Shown here piece by piece: positions 42,924 to 51,070 of a stretch of 64,000 bases of DNA (positions within the stretch are counted from its first letter, which is position 1; the number at the start of each line of letters is the position of its first letter). The notes under the pieces are model-generated. The model had not been told where the DNA came from, did no database searches, and saw nothing but the letters and a program-made list of their open reading frames with translations. Made by a program: the position numbers and the translations under genes. The stretch comes from Bradyrhizobium sp. AZCC 1719 (GTDB lineage Bacteria > Pseudomonadota > Alphaproteobacteria > Rhizobiales > Xanthobacteraceae): the NCBI RefSeq assembly GCF_036924525.1, contig NZ_JAZHRU010000001.1, positions 2,013,001 through 2,077,000 on the forward strand. Direction: 5' to 3'.

Positions 42924-44384
42924 GTGGCTGAAAGCGCGTCCATTACGCAGCAGGATAATGCTCGTGTCGTCGAGACCAGCATACCGGCGCGGCTCGATTG
43001 CCTGCGCTGGGGCGGCTTTCACACCCGCGTCGTGGCCGCGCTCGGCATCACCTGGATTCTGGACGGGCTGGAAGTCACGCTGGCGGGCGCCCTGTCGGGC
43101 GCGCTGAAGGAAAGCCCGACGCTGCAATTTTCGAATTTCGATGTCGGCCTTGCCAACAGCGCCTATCTCGCCGGCGCTGTGCTCGGCGCCCTCGGCTTCG
43201 GTTGGCTGACGGACCGGATCGGGCGCAAGAAACTGTTCTTCATCACGCTCGCGGTCTATCTCAGCGCGACCGCCGCCACCGCGCTGTCGTGGAATATCGC
43301 GAGTTACGCGCTGTTTCGTTTCCTGACCGGGGCGGGCATCGGCGGCGAATATACCGCGATCAACTCGACGATCCAGGAACTGGTGCCGGCGCGCTACCGC
43401 GGCTGGACCGATCTCGTGATCAACGGCAGTTTCTGGATTGGGGCTGCGGTCGGCGCGGTCGCGGCCATCGTGTTGCTCGATCCCAACGTGCTGGCGCCGG
43501 ATCTCGGCTGGCGGATGGCCTACTTCATTGGCGCCGCACTCGGCCTTGTCATTTTCGTGATGCGGATGTGGATTCCGGAAAGCCCGCGCTGGCTGATGAT
43601 CCATGGCCGTCCCGAGGAGGCGCACGCGATTGTCGACGGCATCGAGAGGTCGTCGAAGAGACATCCGGATCATGAGGCCGACGAAATATTCCCGAAGATC
43701 CGCTTACGGATGCGCAGCCACACGCCGCTTGGCGAGGTGGCGCGAACGCTGTTCACGACCTATCGGCAGCGTTCGCTGGTTGGACTGGTGCTGATGGCCT
43801 CGCAGGCGTTCTTCTACAACGCCATCTTCTTCACCTTCGCGCTGGTGCTGACCGATTTCTTCGGCATTCCGTCAAATGACGTCGGCTGGTACATCCTGCC
43901 CTTTGCGGCGGGCAATTTCCTCGGGCCGTTGTTGCTTGGCCGGCTGTTCGATACGCTCGGCCGCCGCGCGATGATCGCGGCGACCTACGGCATTTCCGGC
44001 CTGTTGCTCGCGCTGTCGGGCTACCTGTTCTCGATTGGCGCCTTGAGCGCGCAGACCCAGACCATCGCCTGGATGGTGATCTTCTTCTTTGCCTCGCCGG
44101 CGGCGAGTGCGGCCTATCTGACCGTCAGCGAGACGTTTCCGCTGGAGGTGCGCGCGCTCGCGATTGCGCTGTTCTACGCGATTGGAACGGGCATCGGCGG
44201 CGTGGCCGGACCGGCGCTGTTCGGTGCGCTGATCGATACCGGATCGCGCAACAGCGTTTTCGCCGGCTACCTGTTCGGGTCGGCATTGATGATCGTGGCC
44301 GCCGCTGTCGCGTGGCGGTATGCGGTTGCGGCCGAGCGCAAATCGCTCGAATCTGTCGCACGGCCGCTAGCATGTGTGGAGTAG
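42924..44384 (+). CDS. MFS transporter (sugar/metabolite:H+ symporter type)
   Basis: A 486-residue protein with about 12 transmembrane helices and MFS signatures: the loop 2-3 motif GFGWLTDRIGRKKLFFI, the helix 4-5 motif YALFRFLTGAGIGGEY, and PESPRWLMIHGRPEEA after helix 6, typical of the sugar-porter-like subgroup. The N-terminal half is followed by a charged central loop (about 230-265). GTG 42924 has GAGGGG at ideal distance; ATG 42891 lacks a ribosome binding site. Its stop is 6 nt before otsB, so the two are one operon, under an EcfG-type promoter. Substrate unknown. Confidence 0.87.
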   Translation: MAESASITQQDNARVVETSIPARLDCLRWGGFHTRVVAALGITWILDGLEVTLAGALSGALKESPTLQFSNFDVGLANSAYLAGAVLGALGFGWLTDRIGRKKLFFITLAVYLSATAATALSWNIASYALFRFLTGAGIGGEYTAINSTIQELVPARYRGWTDLVINGSFWIGAAVGAVAAIVLLDPNVLAPDLGWRMAYFIGAALGLVIFVMRMWIPESPRWLMIHGRPEEAHAIVDGIERSSKRHPDHEADEIFPKIRLRMRSHTPLGEVARTLFTTYRQRSLVGLVLMASQAFFYNAIFFTFALVLTDFFGIPSNDVGWYILPFAAGNFLGPLLLGRLFDTLGRRAMIAATYGISGLLLALSGYLFSIGALSAQTQTIAWMVIFFFASPAASAAYLTVSETFPLEVRALAIALFYAIGTGIGGVAGPALFGALIDTGSRNSVFAGYLFGSALMIVAAAVAWRYAVAAERKSLESVARPLACVE

Positions 44385-44390
44385 GATGAG

Positions 44391-45236
44391 ATGGACGACA
44401 TGAATCAGGATCTGGCCGAAATGTCATTGGAAGACGATATCGCCCGCGAAGACGATGCCGCGCTGGAAACAGTTCCGGTGCCACGCTCGATGGTGCCGCA
44501 CTTAAGCGAGTCCGCCATTCTGCTCGACATTGACGGCACGCTGCTCGATCTGATGCCGACGCCGCGCGAAGTCTGGGTGCCGCCGGGGCTGGCGAAGACA
44601 TTGAACCGCCTGCTGGTCAGGACCAACGGCGCGCTGGCGCTGGTCAGCGGCCGCTCGCTCAACGATATCGACCTGATTTTCGCGCCCGATCAATTCCCGG
44701 CCGTCGGCGGCCACGGCGCTGAAATGCGGATCGAGCCGGACAGCGAGGCGGTAGCCGCGCACGCCCCGCCGATGGACAAGGAGTTGAAGCGCCGGCTGGC
44801 AGCGATCGCAAAATTGAGCCCGGGAATATTGCTGGAGGACAAGGGCTATTCGCTGGCGCTGCACTATCGCCTCGCGCCGCATGCCGAAAAGGCGATCTAT
44901 GCCGCGGTGTCGCTGATCAGGGCCGATCTGCCCAATGCGCCGATCGAAGTGTTGCCTGGCAAATGTGTCTGCGAGATCAAGCACTCCGGCTTCACCAAGG
45001 CGAGCGGCGTGCGCGAATTGATGACGCGCGAGCCGTTCAAGGGGCGCCGTCCGTTCTTCATCGGCGACGACGTTACCGACGAGAGCGTCTTTGCGATCAT
45101 GCCCGACCTCGATGGCCTGGCCTTCTCCGTCGGCCGCCGTGCCAAAGGCGTGGCCGGGCATTTCGATGCGCCCAGCGACGTCAGGGAATTCCTTACACAC
45201 CTGCTTGATGACGAAAGGGACGCATCTCTGCCATAA
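44391..45236 (+). CDS. otsB: Trehalose-6-phosphate phosphatase
   Basis: A 281-residue HAD-superfamily phosphatase. Motif I is LLDIDGTLLD (about 50-59), with the nucleophile Asp; motif II ALVSGRSLNDID; the GDDVTDESVF motif IV carries the metal Asp residues. The N-terminal 35 residues are acidic and not part of the fold. It dephosphorylates trehalose-6-phosphate to trehalose in the cytoplasm. It is co-transcribed with the MFS gene, while otsA 197 bp downstream has its own promoter. Confidence 0.95.
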   Translation: MDDMNQDLAEMSLEDDIAREDDAALETVPVPRSMVPHLSESAILLDIDGTLLDLMPTPREVWVPPGLAKTLNRLLVRTNGALALVSGRSLNDIDLIFAPDQFPAVGGHGAEMRIEPDSEAVAAHAPPMDKELKRRLAAIAKLSPGILLEDKGYSLALHYRLAPHAEKAIYAAVSLIRADLPNAPIEVLPGKCVCEIKHSGFTKASGVRELMTREPFKGRRPFFIGDDVTDESVFAIMPDLDGLAFSVGRRAKGVAGHFDAPSDVREFLTHLLDDERDASLP

Positions 45237-45378
45237 TGTCTTTCGTCCCGTCGAGTTTCGAACATAGATTCTCGCGCTTCACGCCGAGGTTCGCGGCAAA
45301 TTTTATTTTTCGTGAGTTCCGGTGAGTTCCTGCACGCTGCAGCCCGAATTTGGTTTCAATTCGTTGAAAGGGTGATCA

Positions 45379-45403
45379 GGAACCATATTGATGAACGGTT
45401 GTT
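45379..45403 (+). promoter_or_regulatory. EcfG-like promoter for otsA (one mismatch)
   Basis: GGAAC (45379-45383), a 16-bp spacer and TGTT (45400-45403) match the EcfG consensus with one mismatch in the -10. It ends 30 nt before GTG 45433. Trehalose synthesis genes are known EcfG targets in related bacteria. Confidence 0.55.
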
Positions 45404-45432
45404 AACGCGAGCGTACCAACGGGAGGGGACCT

Positions 45433-46893
45433 GTGAACCTCGTCGTCGTTTCTAACCGCGTTTCGCGCGGAAAACCCAACGAACCCATGACGGGGGGACT
45501 CGCTGCGGCGTTATTGCCGATCGTCGAGAAATCGGGCGCTATCTGGGTTGGTTCCAGCGGCCGGGTTCGCGACGGGAACCTGAAGGAACCATTTGCCGAG
45601 ATCGAAGCGCTTGGCGCCGGCGCACTGGCGATGCTGGACCTGCCGGCCGCGCATTACGGCGGCTATTACGAAGGTTTCGCGAATTCCGCATTATGGCCGG
45701 CACTGCATTCGCGCGCCGATCTGATCCGCGCGTCACATGAGGACTATCTCAGCTATCGCGAAGTGAACGCCTTCATGGCGCGCGCGCTGTTGCGATTCCG
45801 AAAAGCGGATTCGGCGTTCTGGATTCAGGACTACCATTTCCTCGCGCTCGGCGCCGAACTGCGCGATCTCCGCGTCACCGAGCCGATCGGCTTCTTCCTC
45901 CATACGCCGTGGCCGGCCCGTTCGGTGATCGGGGGCGTGCCGCACCATCGCGAGCTGGTCGAGGCGATGCTGGCCTATGATTTGATCGGCTTCCAGACTG
46001 AGGAGGACTGCGAGAACTTCCTGGCTTACGCGCAGTCCGACCTCGGCCTCGTCGTGCATGACGGCGTCATCATTTCGCGCTACGGCCGAACGCGCGCTGC
46101 GGTATTTCCGATCGGCATCGATCCCCAGCTATTCGCGCAGTTGGCAACGAAGGCGTCGACCCATCCGGATGTCTCGCGGCTGCGGCGCAGCCTGAATGGC
46201 GAGAAGCTCGCGATCGGCGTCGACCGGCTGGATTATTCCAAGGGCCTGATCAACCGCATCAAGGCGTTCGACCGGATGTGGACCTTGCATCCGTCACTGG
46301 CGCGCACGGTGTCGTTGCTGCAGATCGCAACGCCGTCGCGCGGCGCGATCGAGGCCTACGGCAATCTGCAGAGCGAGGTCGCAAGGTTGGTCAGCGACGT
46401 CAACGGCGTTCACGGTGAAGTCGACTGGACGCCGATCCGTTATCTCAACAAGGGCTACGGCCAGGCCGTGCTCGCCGGCCTCTATCGCACTGCGCAGGTC
46501 GGCGTGGTCACGCCGCTGCAGGACGGCATGAATCTCGTCGCCAAGGAATATGTCGCCGCGCAAAACCCGGTCGACCCCGGCGTGCTCGTGCTGTCGAAAT
46601 TCGCCGGCGCCGCCAACGAACTCGACACTGCGCTATTGGTCAATCCGCACGACATCGACGGCATGGCGCGCACCATTGCGATCGCGCTGTCGATGCCGCT
46701 AACCGAGCGGCGGATGCGCTGGGAGGCGATGATGGCGAAGCTGCGCGGCCATACTATCCAGCAGTGGTTCGCCGACTTCACCGACGCGCTGCGCGAAAGC
46801 CAGCTCGACCGTAGCGAACTGGCGCCTGTCCTGGCGGAGCCCCCGCTATGGCCGCTTCGTTCCGCCAGCAACAACAACGCGCGGTATCATTAG
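45433..46893 (+). CDS. otsA: Trehalose-6-phosphate synthase (UDP-forming)
   Basis: A 486-residue GT20 glycosyltransferase. Seen in order are the glucose-phosphate-binding region near the N-terminus (VVVSNRVSRGKPNEPMTGGLAAAL), the WIQDYHFLALGAELR catalytic block, VDRLDYSKGLINRIKAFD and PLQDGMNLVAKEYVAAQ, which binds the nucleotide sugar. It joins UDP-glucose to glucose-6-phosphate; OtsB then removes the phosphate. GTG 45433 is preceded by GGGAGGGGA. With otsB next door and EcfG-type promoters before both, it serves osmotic and desiccation stress. Confidence 0.96.
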   Translation: MNLVVVSNRVSRGKPNEPMTGGLAAALLPIVEKSGAIWVGSSGRVRDGNLKEPFAEIEALGAGALAMLDLPAAHYGGYYEGFANSALWPALHSRADLIRASHEDYLSYREVNAFMARALLRFRKADSAFWIQDYHFLALGAELRDLRVTEPIGFFLHTPWPARSVIGGVPHHRELVEAMLAYDLIGFQTEEDCENFLAYAQSDLGLVVHDGVIISRYGRTRAAVFPIGIDPQLFAQLATKASTHPDVSRLRRSLNGEKLAIGVDRLDYSKGLINRIKAFDRMWTLHPSLARTVSLLQIATPSRGAIEAYGNLQSEVARLVSDVNGVHGEVDWTPIRYLNKGYGQAVLAGLYRTAQVGVVTPLQDGMNLVAKEYVAAQNPVDPGVLVLSKFAGAANELDTALLVNPHDIDGMARTIAIALSMPLTERRMRWEAMMAKLRGHTIQQWFADFTDALRESQLDRSELAPVLAEPPLWPLRSASNNNARYH

Positions 46894-46909
46894 AGTCTGC
46901 AAGCTATTT

Positions 46910-47011
46910 CCCCTCGTCCTGAGGAGCGGCGCCTTCGCCGCGTCTCGAAGGATGAGGCCCGTCTGTGGCCTCATGGTTCGAGACGCGCTTCGCGCTCCTC
47001 ACCATGAGGGG
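46910..47011. repeat. Palindromic repeat (CCCCTCGTCCTGAGGAGC family)
   Basis: Outer arms CCCCTCGTCCTGAGGAGC / GCTCCTCACCATGAGGGG and inner arms CGCGTCTCGAAGGATGAGGCC / GGCCTCATGGTTCGAGACGCG. A typical intergenic element of this group, here between convergent otsA and a small secreted-protein gene. Confidence 0.85.
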
Positions 47012-47045
47012 CGGAGACGGGCACTGGCAATCCAGATGATCGCGT

Positions 47046-47393
47046 CTAATAGCAATACGACACGCCGTCGAGCACCGGACAGCGCGCCTTGTTCGGCGCG
47101 CTCGGATTTTCCATCGGCACCATGCCGCCCTTGCCTGAGCCGGCGAACACGCCGGGGCCGATGACGACGGACGATTTGTTGCCGATGATGACGCTCGGAT
47201 GCGGCGAGGCCAGTCTCGATCGCGAGCCGTCGGCCCACACGATGGCGTCGCCCGCGAAGATGCCGCGCCGGCCGTCATCGCAGCTTACATCCACGCCCTG
47301 ACGCGTGCAGGCCTGCGCCATCGCCGGACCCGCCGCGGCGCCTGCACACGCCGATAAAAGGATAGCGAACAGAAGCCCCCGCGCGATGATCAT
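47046..47393 (-). CDS. Small secreted protein of unknown function
   Basis: A 115-residue protein with a signal peptide (MIIARGLLFAILLSACAGAAAGPAMA) and a short mature part with conserved-looking cysteines (ACTRQGVDVSCDDG, KARCPVLDGVSYCY at the very end). I do not recognise the family. GGAGG precedes ATG 47393; an upstream in-frame start would put nine extra residues before the signal peptide. It is monocistronic, convergent with otsA and about 200 bp before the tRNA-Ser gene on the opposite strand. Confidence 0.7.
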   Translation of the reverse strand: MIIARGLLFAILLSACAGAAAGPAMAQACTRQGVDVSCDDGRRGIFAGDAIVWADGSRSRLASPHPSVIIGNKSSVVIGPGVFAGSGKGGMVPMENPSAPNKARCPVLDGVSYCY

Positions 47394-47589
47394 GCCGTCC
47401 TCCACCGATTGCGTTGCCACTGTGGTCGTCGATCGTGGCCGGATTCCGGTTCAAGGGCCAGGAAAGCACGCATCATCCGACGCTGAGCGCGCCAAATTGC
47501 CAAATGAATTCAAGGAATTGGGGAAATTTTGACGGCTGTGCCCGGCGTCCCTTGCAAAATCAGCGCTGCCCCTTCAAGAGAGGGCCTCC

Positions 47590-47679
47590 GGAGAGATGGC
47601 CGAGTGGCTTAAGGCGCACGCTTGGAAAGCGTGTGTGCGGGAAACCGTACCGTGGGTTCGAATCCCACTCTCTCCGCCA
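47590..47679 (+). tRNA. tRNA-Ser (GGA), genomic-island integration target
   Basis: A 90-nt tRNA including CCA. The acceptor stem GGAGAGA pairs with TCTCTCC (discriminator G), the anticodon loop TTGGAAA (anticodon GGA, 47624-47626) sits in a CACGC/GCGTG stem, and there is a long variable arm, as expected for serine. Its last 31 nt recur exactly at 49632-49662, marking it as the integration site of a mobile element. Confidence 0.96.
47649..47679 (+). other. Attachment site attL (31-bp direct repeat, inside tRNA-Ser 3' end)
   Basis: This 31-bp segment (T-arm, acceptor strand and CCA of the tRNA) is repeated without mismatch at 49632-49662. The bases on either side differ between the copies, so the repeat has sharp ends. 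Confidence 0.9.
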
Positions 47680-47832
47680 TTGGCCGCCTCATCAGACATC
47701 ACCGAAAAGCCAAGTAGTTCATACCGGTATGCTTCGAGGCGCGCCCCACCGTAAGGTGGGTCAAAAACAAGCCGGCCATCGTAGAGCGTGCTGGTACTAT
47801 CCGTGTTTATGAATTTACAGGAGGTATAAGAG

Positions 47833-48072
47833 GTGGCGTTGGAAGAGCAGCTATTGACTGTCTCGTTGACCGATACCTTCCACGATGCCCAGAAGGTGCT
47901 CGATTTCCTATATAGGAACGTCCCTCAAACCGCCGAGGAAGCAATCGATACCCCGGATGACTACGCGGAGCAACAGGAGCTGTTGTGCCGCTATGTTGAG
48001 AAGGCGTTTCGCGACGTGGCAATCTTGGCCGAGCGACTAGAGCCTTCCAATCCTGGCGAAGAAAATTGCTAA
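47833..48072 (+). CDS. Small acidic protein of the tRNA-Ser cassette, unknown function
   Basis: A 79-residue protein, mostly helical and acidic (MALEEQLLTVSLTDTFHDAQKVLDFLYRNV, ELLCRYVEKAFRDVAILAERLEPSNPGEENC). AGGAGGT 8 nt upstream of GTG 47833 is a strong ribosome binding site, which supports a real gene although no family is recognised. It is the first gene of the tRNA-Ser cassette. An overlapping open frame follows (48041-48214), so the native product may be longer if a frameshift has occurred. Confidence 0.6.
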   Translation: MALEEQLLTVSLTDTFHDAQKVLDFLYRNVPQTAEEAIDTPDDYAEQQELLCRYVEKAFRDVAILAERLEPSNPGEENC

Positions 48073-48214
48073 AGCTCGTAAGAAGATCAAAAGCATCGGG
48101 GATACGTCCCTGGAACCAGAAGCTCCGACGTTCTATTCACCTCCGTTGCAAATAGCGCGAAGCTATTTTGACTCCTTGCGGGTCATGACCGAGGGGCGTG
48201 ACATCACGGCTTAG
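48041..48214 (+). other. Open frame without canonical start, between the 79-residue and nuclease-like genes
   Basis: After a stop at 48038, 57 sense codons run to TAG 48212-48214 and read like protein (ILAKKIAKARKKIKSIGDTS, YSPPLQIARSYFDSLRVMTEG). There is no ATG, GTG or TTG until near the end (CTG at 48053 is possible). The stop is 2 nt before GTG 48217, as in a translationally coupled operon. It may be a frameshifted extension of the 79-residue protein or a non-AUG-initiated gene. Confidence 0.35.
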
Positions 48215-48216
48215 GC

Positions 48217-48669
48217 GTGTTTGAAAATATTTTGCAAAGCGCCGCGAAGATCATGAAATCGCGTGGCCTCACTCCTGCAAACGAAACGGAAATAACCAAG
48301 CAAATTCGAGAAGTATTGCAATTTGCATTTCCAGGGGAGGTGCGCGTTCCTACGATCGAAAAGCAATTGAAGTCGTACAAGCCCGACATCGGGGTGGCAG
48401 CACTCATGGCTGCGGTCGAGGTCAAGTTCTGCACTACTGCCGAGGAGGCAAGGTCCGCATTGGATGGGATTTATGCCGACATGAAGGGATATACTGGTCG
48501 CGACGACTGGCGTTCGTTCTACGCTGTGATTTACATGACAGAGGCGTTCTATAGCCAGGCGGACGTAGATCGCGAGTTTCGTCTAGTAAAAGCGGAGTAC
48601 AGCTGGAAGCCCTATGTTGTGAACGGGGCGGGTCAACGCAGGGAGAGGAAAAAGCAACCTACTTCTTGA
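48217..48669 (+). CDS. Predicted PD-(D/E)XK-type nuclease-like protein
   Basis: A 150-residue protein. The core KSYKPDIGVAALMAAVEVKFC fits the PD-(D/E)XK nuclease pattern, with Asp57 then Glu68-x-Lys70 on a beta strand, followed by a helix (AEEARSALDGIYADMKGY) and a strand (WRSFYAVIYMT). The C-terminus is basic. Such folds occur in restriction and defence proteins, but the family is not identified. GTG 48217 is the only start after an upstream in-frame stop at 48199. It overlaps the convergent membrane-protein gene by 11 nt. Confidence 0.6.
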   Translation: MFENILQSAAKIMKSRGLTPANETEITKQIREVLQFAFPGEVRVPTIEKQLKSYKPDIGVAALMAAVEVKFCTTAEEARSALDGIYADMKGYTGRDDWRSFYAVIYMTEAFYSQADVDREFRLVKAEYSWKPYVVNGAGQRRERKKQPTS

Positions 48670-49540
48670 CGCACATCGCCGTTGTTATGTTGTATCCGCA
48701 CATGTTGCCCGGAATGCCAGGCTGCGGGGTAGTCTTCACGTCTGAGTGCGTTTTGCAGATCTCGGCGAGTTTGATATCCGTTTGATAGCAGGGGATGTGT
48801 CCGTCAAACGCAATCCCCGGAAATCTCTTCAAACACTCGGCTGGTTTTTCTCCATAACAAAGGCGCACAAGTGTTGCAGTTGGTGCTGGGTTCTGTGCTG
48901 CTTGAGCAGGTCTCTTTTTCTCCTCGTCCGCCTTCTTAGCCGCGTCATCAGCGGCTTTCTTTGTAGCGAGTACAGCTGCTTCCGCCTCCCATTTTTTGTC
49001 GAGGTGGATGTAAAGGTTCCAGCCGCCTACGCACAAGCCAGTCACGACCGTAACAAGCAGTGCGGCGAATTGGATGCCTGTAGTCGTTTTATACCAAGGG
49101 CTCTTCTCATCTTCCGGTTTCGGGGGGACTGCACTCTCTGAAGCATAGTTGTCGGCGAGTGACAGCGTTCGAGTTAGTCGGTCCCGTAACTGCTGCACTG
49201 ACTCTATGCTTGTATCTATCCCTAGTTGATCAGCGCGCTCCCACTGCTTTTTATCGACCCAGCCAAGGGCTTTGTACTGGCACATCTCTGCAAAGTCGTG
49301 ATCGAGACGACTTAGCGCGCGACTTGCTGTCTGCCAGAGCCTCGCGAGTTGGTCTCTTGTGGTTTTCGGCCTCGCCTTGTCGCGCTGCGCCTTCATATGC
49401 GCGATTGTGGCAACGAGCGCTTCGTCTATCGCAAACAGAGCATCGTGGACCATCTCCTCCTTTGCATGCGGTGTTACGTCGGTGGTCCAACGGTCCAACC
49501 TTTGCATGAAGTACTTGTCGACAAAAACCAATTCCGTCAT
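48659..49540 (-). CDS. Single-span membrane protein of the tRNA-Ser cassette, unknown function
   Basis: A 293-residue protein: cytoplasmic helical N-terminal domain (about 1-140, rich in coiled-coil-like heptads), one transmembrane helix (about 155-176; GIQFAALLVTVVTGLCVGGWNLYI), an Ala/Lys-rich coiled coil (about 180-215) and a compact Cys-containing C-terminal domain (RLCYGEKPAECLKRF, IPCYQTDIKLAEIC, NMCGYNITTAMC). I do not recognise it. AGGAGAA precedes ATG 49540. It is transcribed against the nuclease-like gene, their 3' ends overlapping. The strand is less GC-rich than the flanking chromosome, consistent with recent transfer. Confidence 0.6.
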   Translation of the reverse strand: MTELVFVDKYFMQRLDRWTTDVTPHAKEEMVHDALFAIDEALVATIAHMKAQRDKARPKTTRDQLARLWQTASRALSRLDHDFAEMCQYKALGWVDKKQWERADQLGIDTSIESVQQLRDRLTRTLSLADNYASESAVPPKPEDEKSPWYKTTTGIQFAALLVTVVTGLCVGGWNLYIHLDKKWEAEAAVLATKKAADDAAKKADEEKKRPAQAAQNPAPTATLVRLCYGEKPAECLKRFPGIAFDGHIPCYQTDIKLAEICKTHSDVKTTPQPGIPGNMCGYNITTAMCVKK

Positions 49541-49631
49541 GACATTCTCCTGCCTACCACAATCTAGCGATAGCCGGGGCATGATACAATTCGGTGTCTC
49601 AGGGGTTTTGTGGCTGGAAACGCGTCACCGC

Positions 49632-49662
49632 ACCGTGGGTTCGAATCCCACTCTCTCCGCCA
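49632..49662 (+). other. Attachment site copy (attR or internal), 31-bp repeat of the tRNA-Ser 3' end
   Basis: Identical to 47649-47679, including CCA, but the preceding sequence does not form the rest of a tRNA, so it is a displaced 3' end produced by site-specific integration. It lies 1,983 bp from the first copy. Confidence 0.9.
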
Positions 49663-49676
49663 CATGCAATGTTTCC

Positions 49677-50618
49677 GGCCCGGACACATAGGTAACGGAT
49701 CGTACCTAAGACTTAGGTGACAACCTCGAGCCGAACGGGTTGTCGAGGGGTTGCAGGGTTTTCTGCTCCAGGTCGAAGTATCCCAAATCATAGTGCATGA
49801 AGCTGACGAGCCAAATGCCTTCGTCGACTTCCTTGATGCCGAGCTTCTGGCCGGCCAACACGGTTGAGATGTTGATCCTCTTACGATGCAGGCAGAGGCG
49901 GCCACAGGCCGTGACCATGACGTCGCGATCGTGGAACGGATAGCTCAGGACCGGCAGACCGGCATAGGTGCATGCTGATGCGATGTAGAGCTCGGCAGGG
50001 CACTTCATGTCGAGCGCCTCGTGCGGACGTTCGCCGTTGAACTCGCGGAGGAAGGCATCGAAGCGCTCCTGCTGCTGCGGGCTGTTCGCCCTTGAAGTCG
50101 GCGCACCACAGGTCATTGGGAAGCGTGCCCTGCGACAGCGGCGTGCCGCGCGCACGGTGGCGCGGCCCGCCGCCGCGCTTGACCAGGCCGTGGCGGTCGA
50201 GCACCGCGTGAATGGTGCTTTTGGCGGGAACCTTGATGTCGCCGTCGAGGCGACGCACCAGCAGTTCGCGAATCTTGCGAGCGCCCCAGTGTGGCTTCTC
50301 GCTCTTCAGCCGGACAATCAGGATCTCGGCCTGTTGCGGGAGCTGGTTGGCAAAACGGACCGGCCGCCTGGAGCGGTCGCTCAACGCCTCGAGCCCGTGC
50401 TCCTTGTAGCGATCGAAAATCTTGTAGCCGGTCTTGCGGGATATGCCGAACTCCCGGCAGACCTCGGTCATGGCTTCCCCGTCCAGAAGCCGGGCGACAA
50501 AGCGAAGGCGCTCTTCCATTACCGAACTCGCTTTCCACGGCATCCACACCTCCCGCAGAACAAAAGCGGAAAGTGTAACCCATGTGTCCGGTACGTTTCG
50601 TCACCTATGTCTCGGGCC
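49677..50618 (-). mobile_element. IS481-family insertion sequence, internally deleted
   Basis: Imperfect terminal inverted repeats of about 29 bp: left GGCCCGGACACATAGGT...(49677-49706) and right, in reverse, GGCCCGAGACATAGGTGACG (50618-50590). Between them lies a broken transposase. At about 940 bp it is shorter than the roughly 1.2-1.3 kb usual for the family. It begins 14 bp beyond the second tRNA-Ser attachment site. Confidence 0.82.
49706..50549 (-). pseudogene. IS481-family transposase, catalytic core deleted and frameshifted
   Basis: The N-terminal part (WMPWKASSVMEERLRFVARLL, helix-turn-helix EVCREFGISRKTGYKIFDRY, up to NDLWCADFKGE with the first catalytic Asp) is in one frame. The C-terminal part (QQERFDAFLREFNGERPHEALDMKCPAELY through KTLQPLDNPFGSRLSP) is in another. 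About 100 residues of the rve domain between them, including the second Asp, are missing, as is a clear catalytic Glu context. The element cannot transpose by itself. The sequences either side are close to intact IS481 transposases, so the deletion may be recent. Confidence 0.85.
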
Positions 50619-50671
50619 GCTCAATGCCCAGTGCGTCCCATGCCTTCCTTATCCTATTGTAAATATGAGAC

Positions 50672-50881
50672 GTGGATGAGTTTAGGGCGCAAACATCAAG
50701 GCCACCGCCGCCACCATCGGACGAATTGCCAACATGGCGTGTGAAATGGTGGTGGTATCCAATTCCGTTCATTTCGATTGGCGTTGGTAGTCAAGTTGGC
50801 CGGAAGGTTATGATTTGGAATTCGATGCAGCGGAGAAAGGCGAAAGAAGCGCGACGCAACGGAAGCCGAGCGCGATCATGA
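50672..50881 (+). CDS. Possible small membrane-associated protein
   Basis: A possible 69-residue product starting at GTG 50672, with a proline run (RPPPPPSDE), an aromatic hydrophobic stretch (WRVKWWWYPIPFISIGVG) and a very basic tail (MQRRKAKEARRNGSRARS). There is no strong ribosome binding site and no recognised family. It lies 53 bp after the IS right end and 9 nt before the next small gene. Could be spurious. Confidence 0.35.
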   Translation: MDEFRAQTSRPPPPPSDELPTWRVKWWWYPIPFISIGVGSQVGRKVMIWNSMQRRKAKEARRNGSRARS

Positions 50882-50890
50882 GCAGCCCCC

Positions 50891-51070
50891 ATGCCCGACT
50901 ACCGCGCATTCAAGCTGACACGCGCAGGCCATGTCATCACCGCCACTGCACTTCACGGCGGCGAAGATGATGCCAAGGCACGCGCCCGCAAGCTGGCCAC
51001 CGACGCGCCGGTAGAGCTATGGGAAGGTCCGCGCCGGATAGCGCGCTATGAGCGGCAGCGCGGGCCGTAG
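50891..51070 (+). CDS. Small hypothetical protein (59 residues), rhizobial type
   Basis: ATG 50891 to TAG 51070 encodes MPDYRAFKLTRAGHVITATALHGG and ends VELWEGPRRIARYERQRGP. Short proteins with this layout (YRAY/F, GHI, DDEEAAKERAK, VELW, R-I) are very common in Bradyrhizobium and related genomes, with no known function. A single beta-alpha-beta-like domain is likely. A purine/C-run lies before the start. It is shorter than usual ORF cut-offs, so it is easily missed. Confidence 0.65.
   Translation: MPDYRAFKLTRAGHVITATALHGGEDDAKARARKLATDAPVELWEGPRRIARYERQRGP

Noticed and set aside
49600..49662. A second tRNA-Ser gene
   Set aside because: Only the T-arm and acceptor 3' strand are present; the upstream part cannot fold into a tRNA. 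It is an attachment-site copy.
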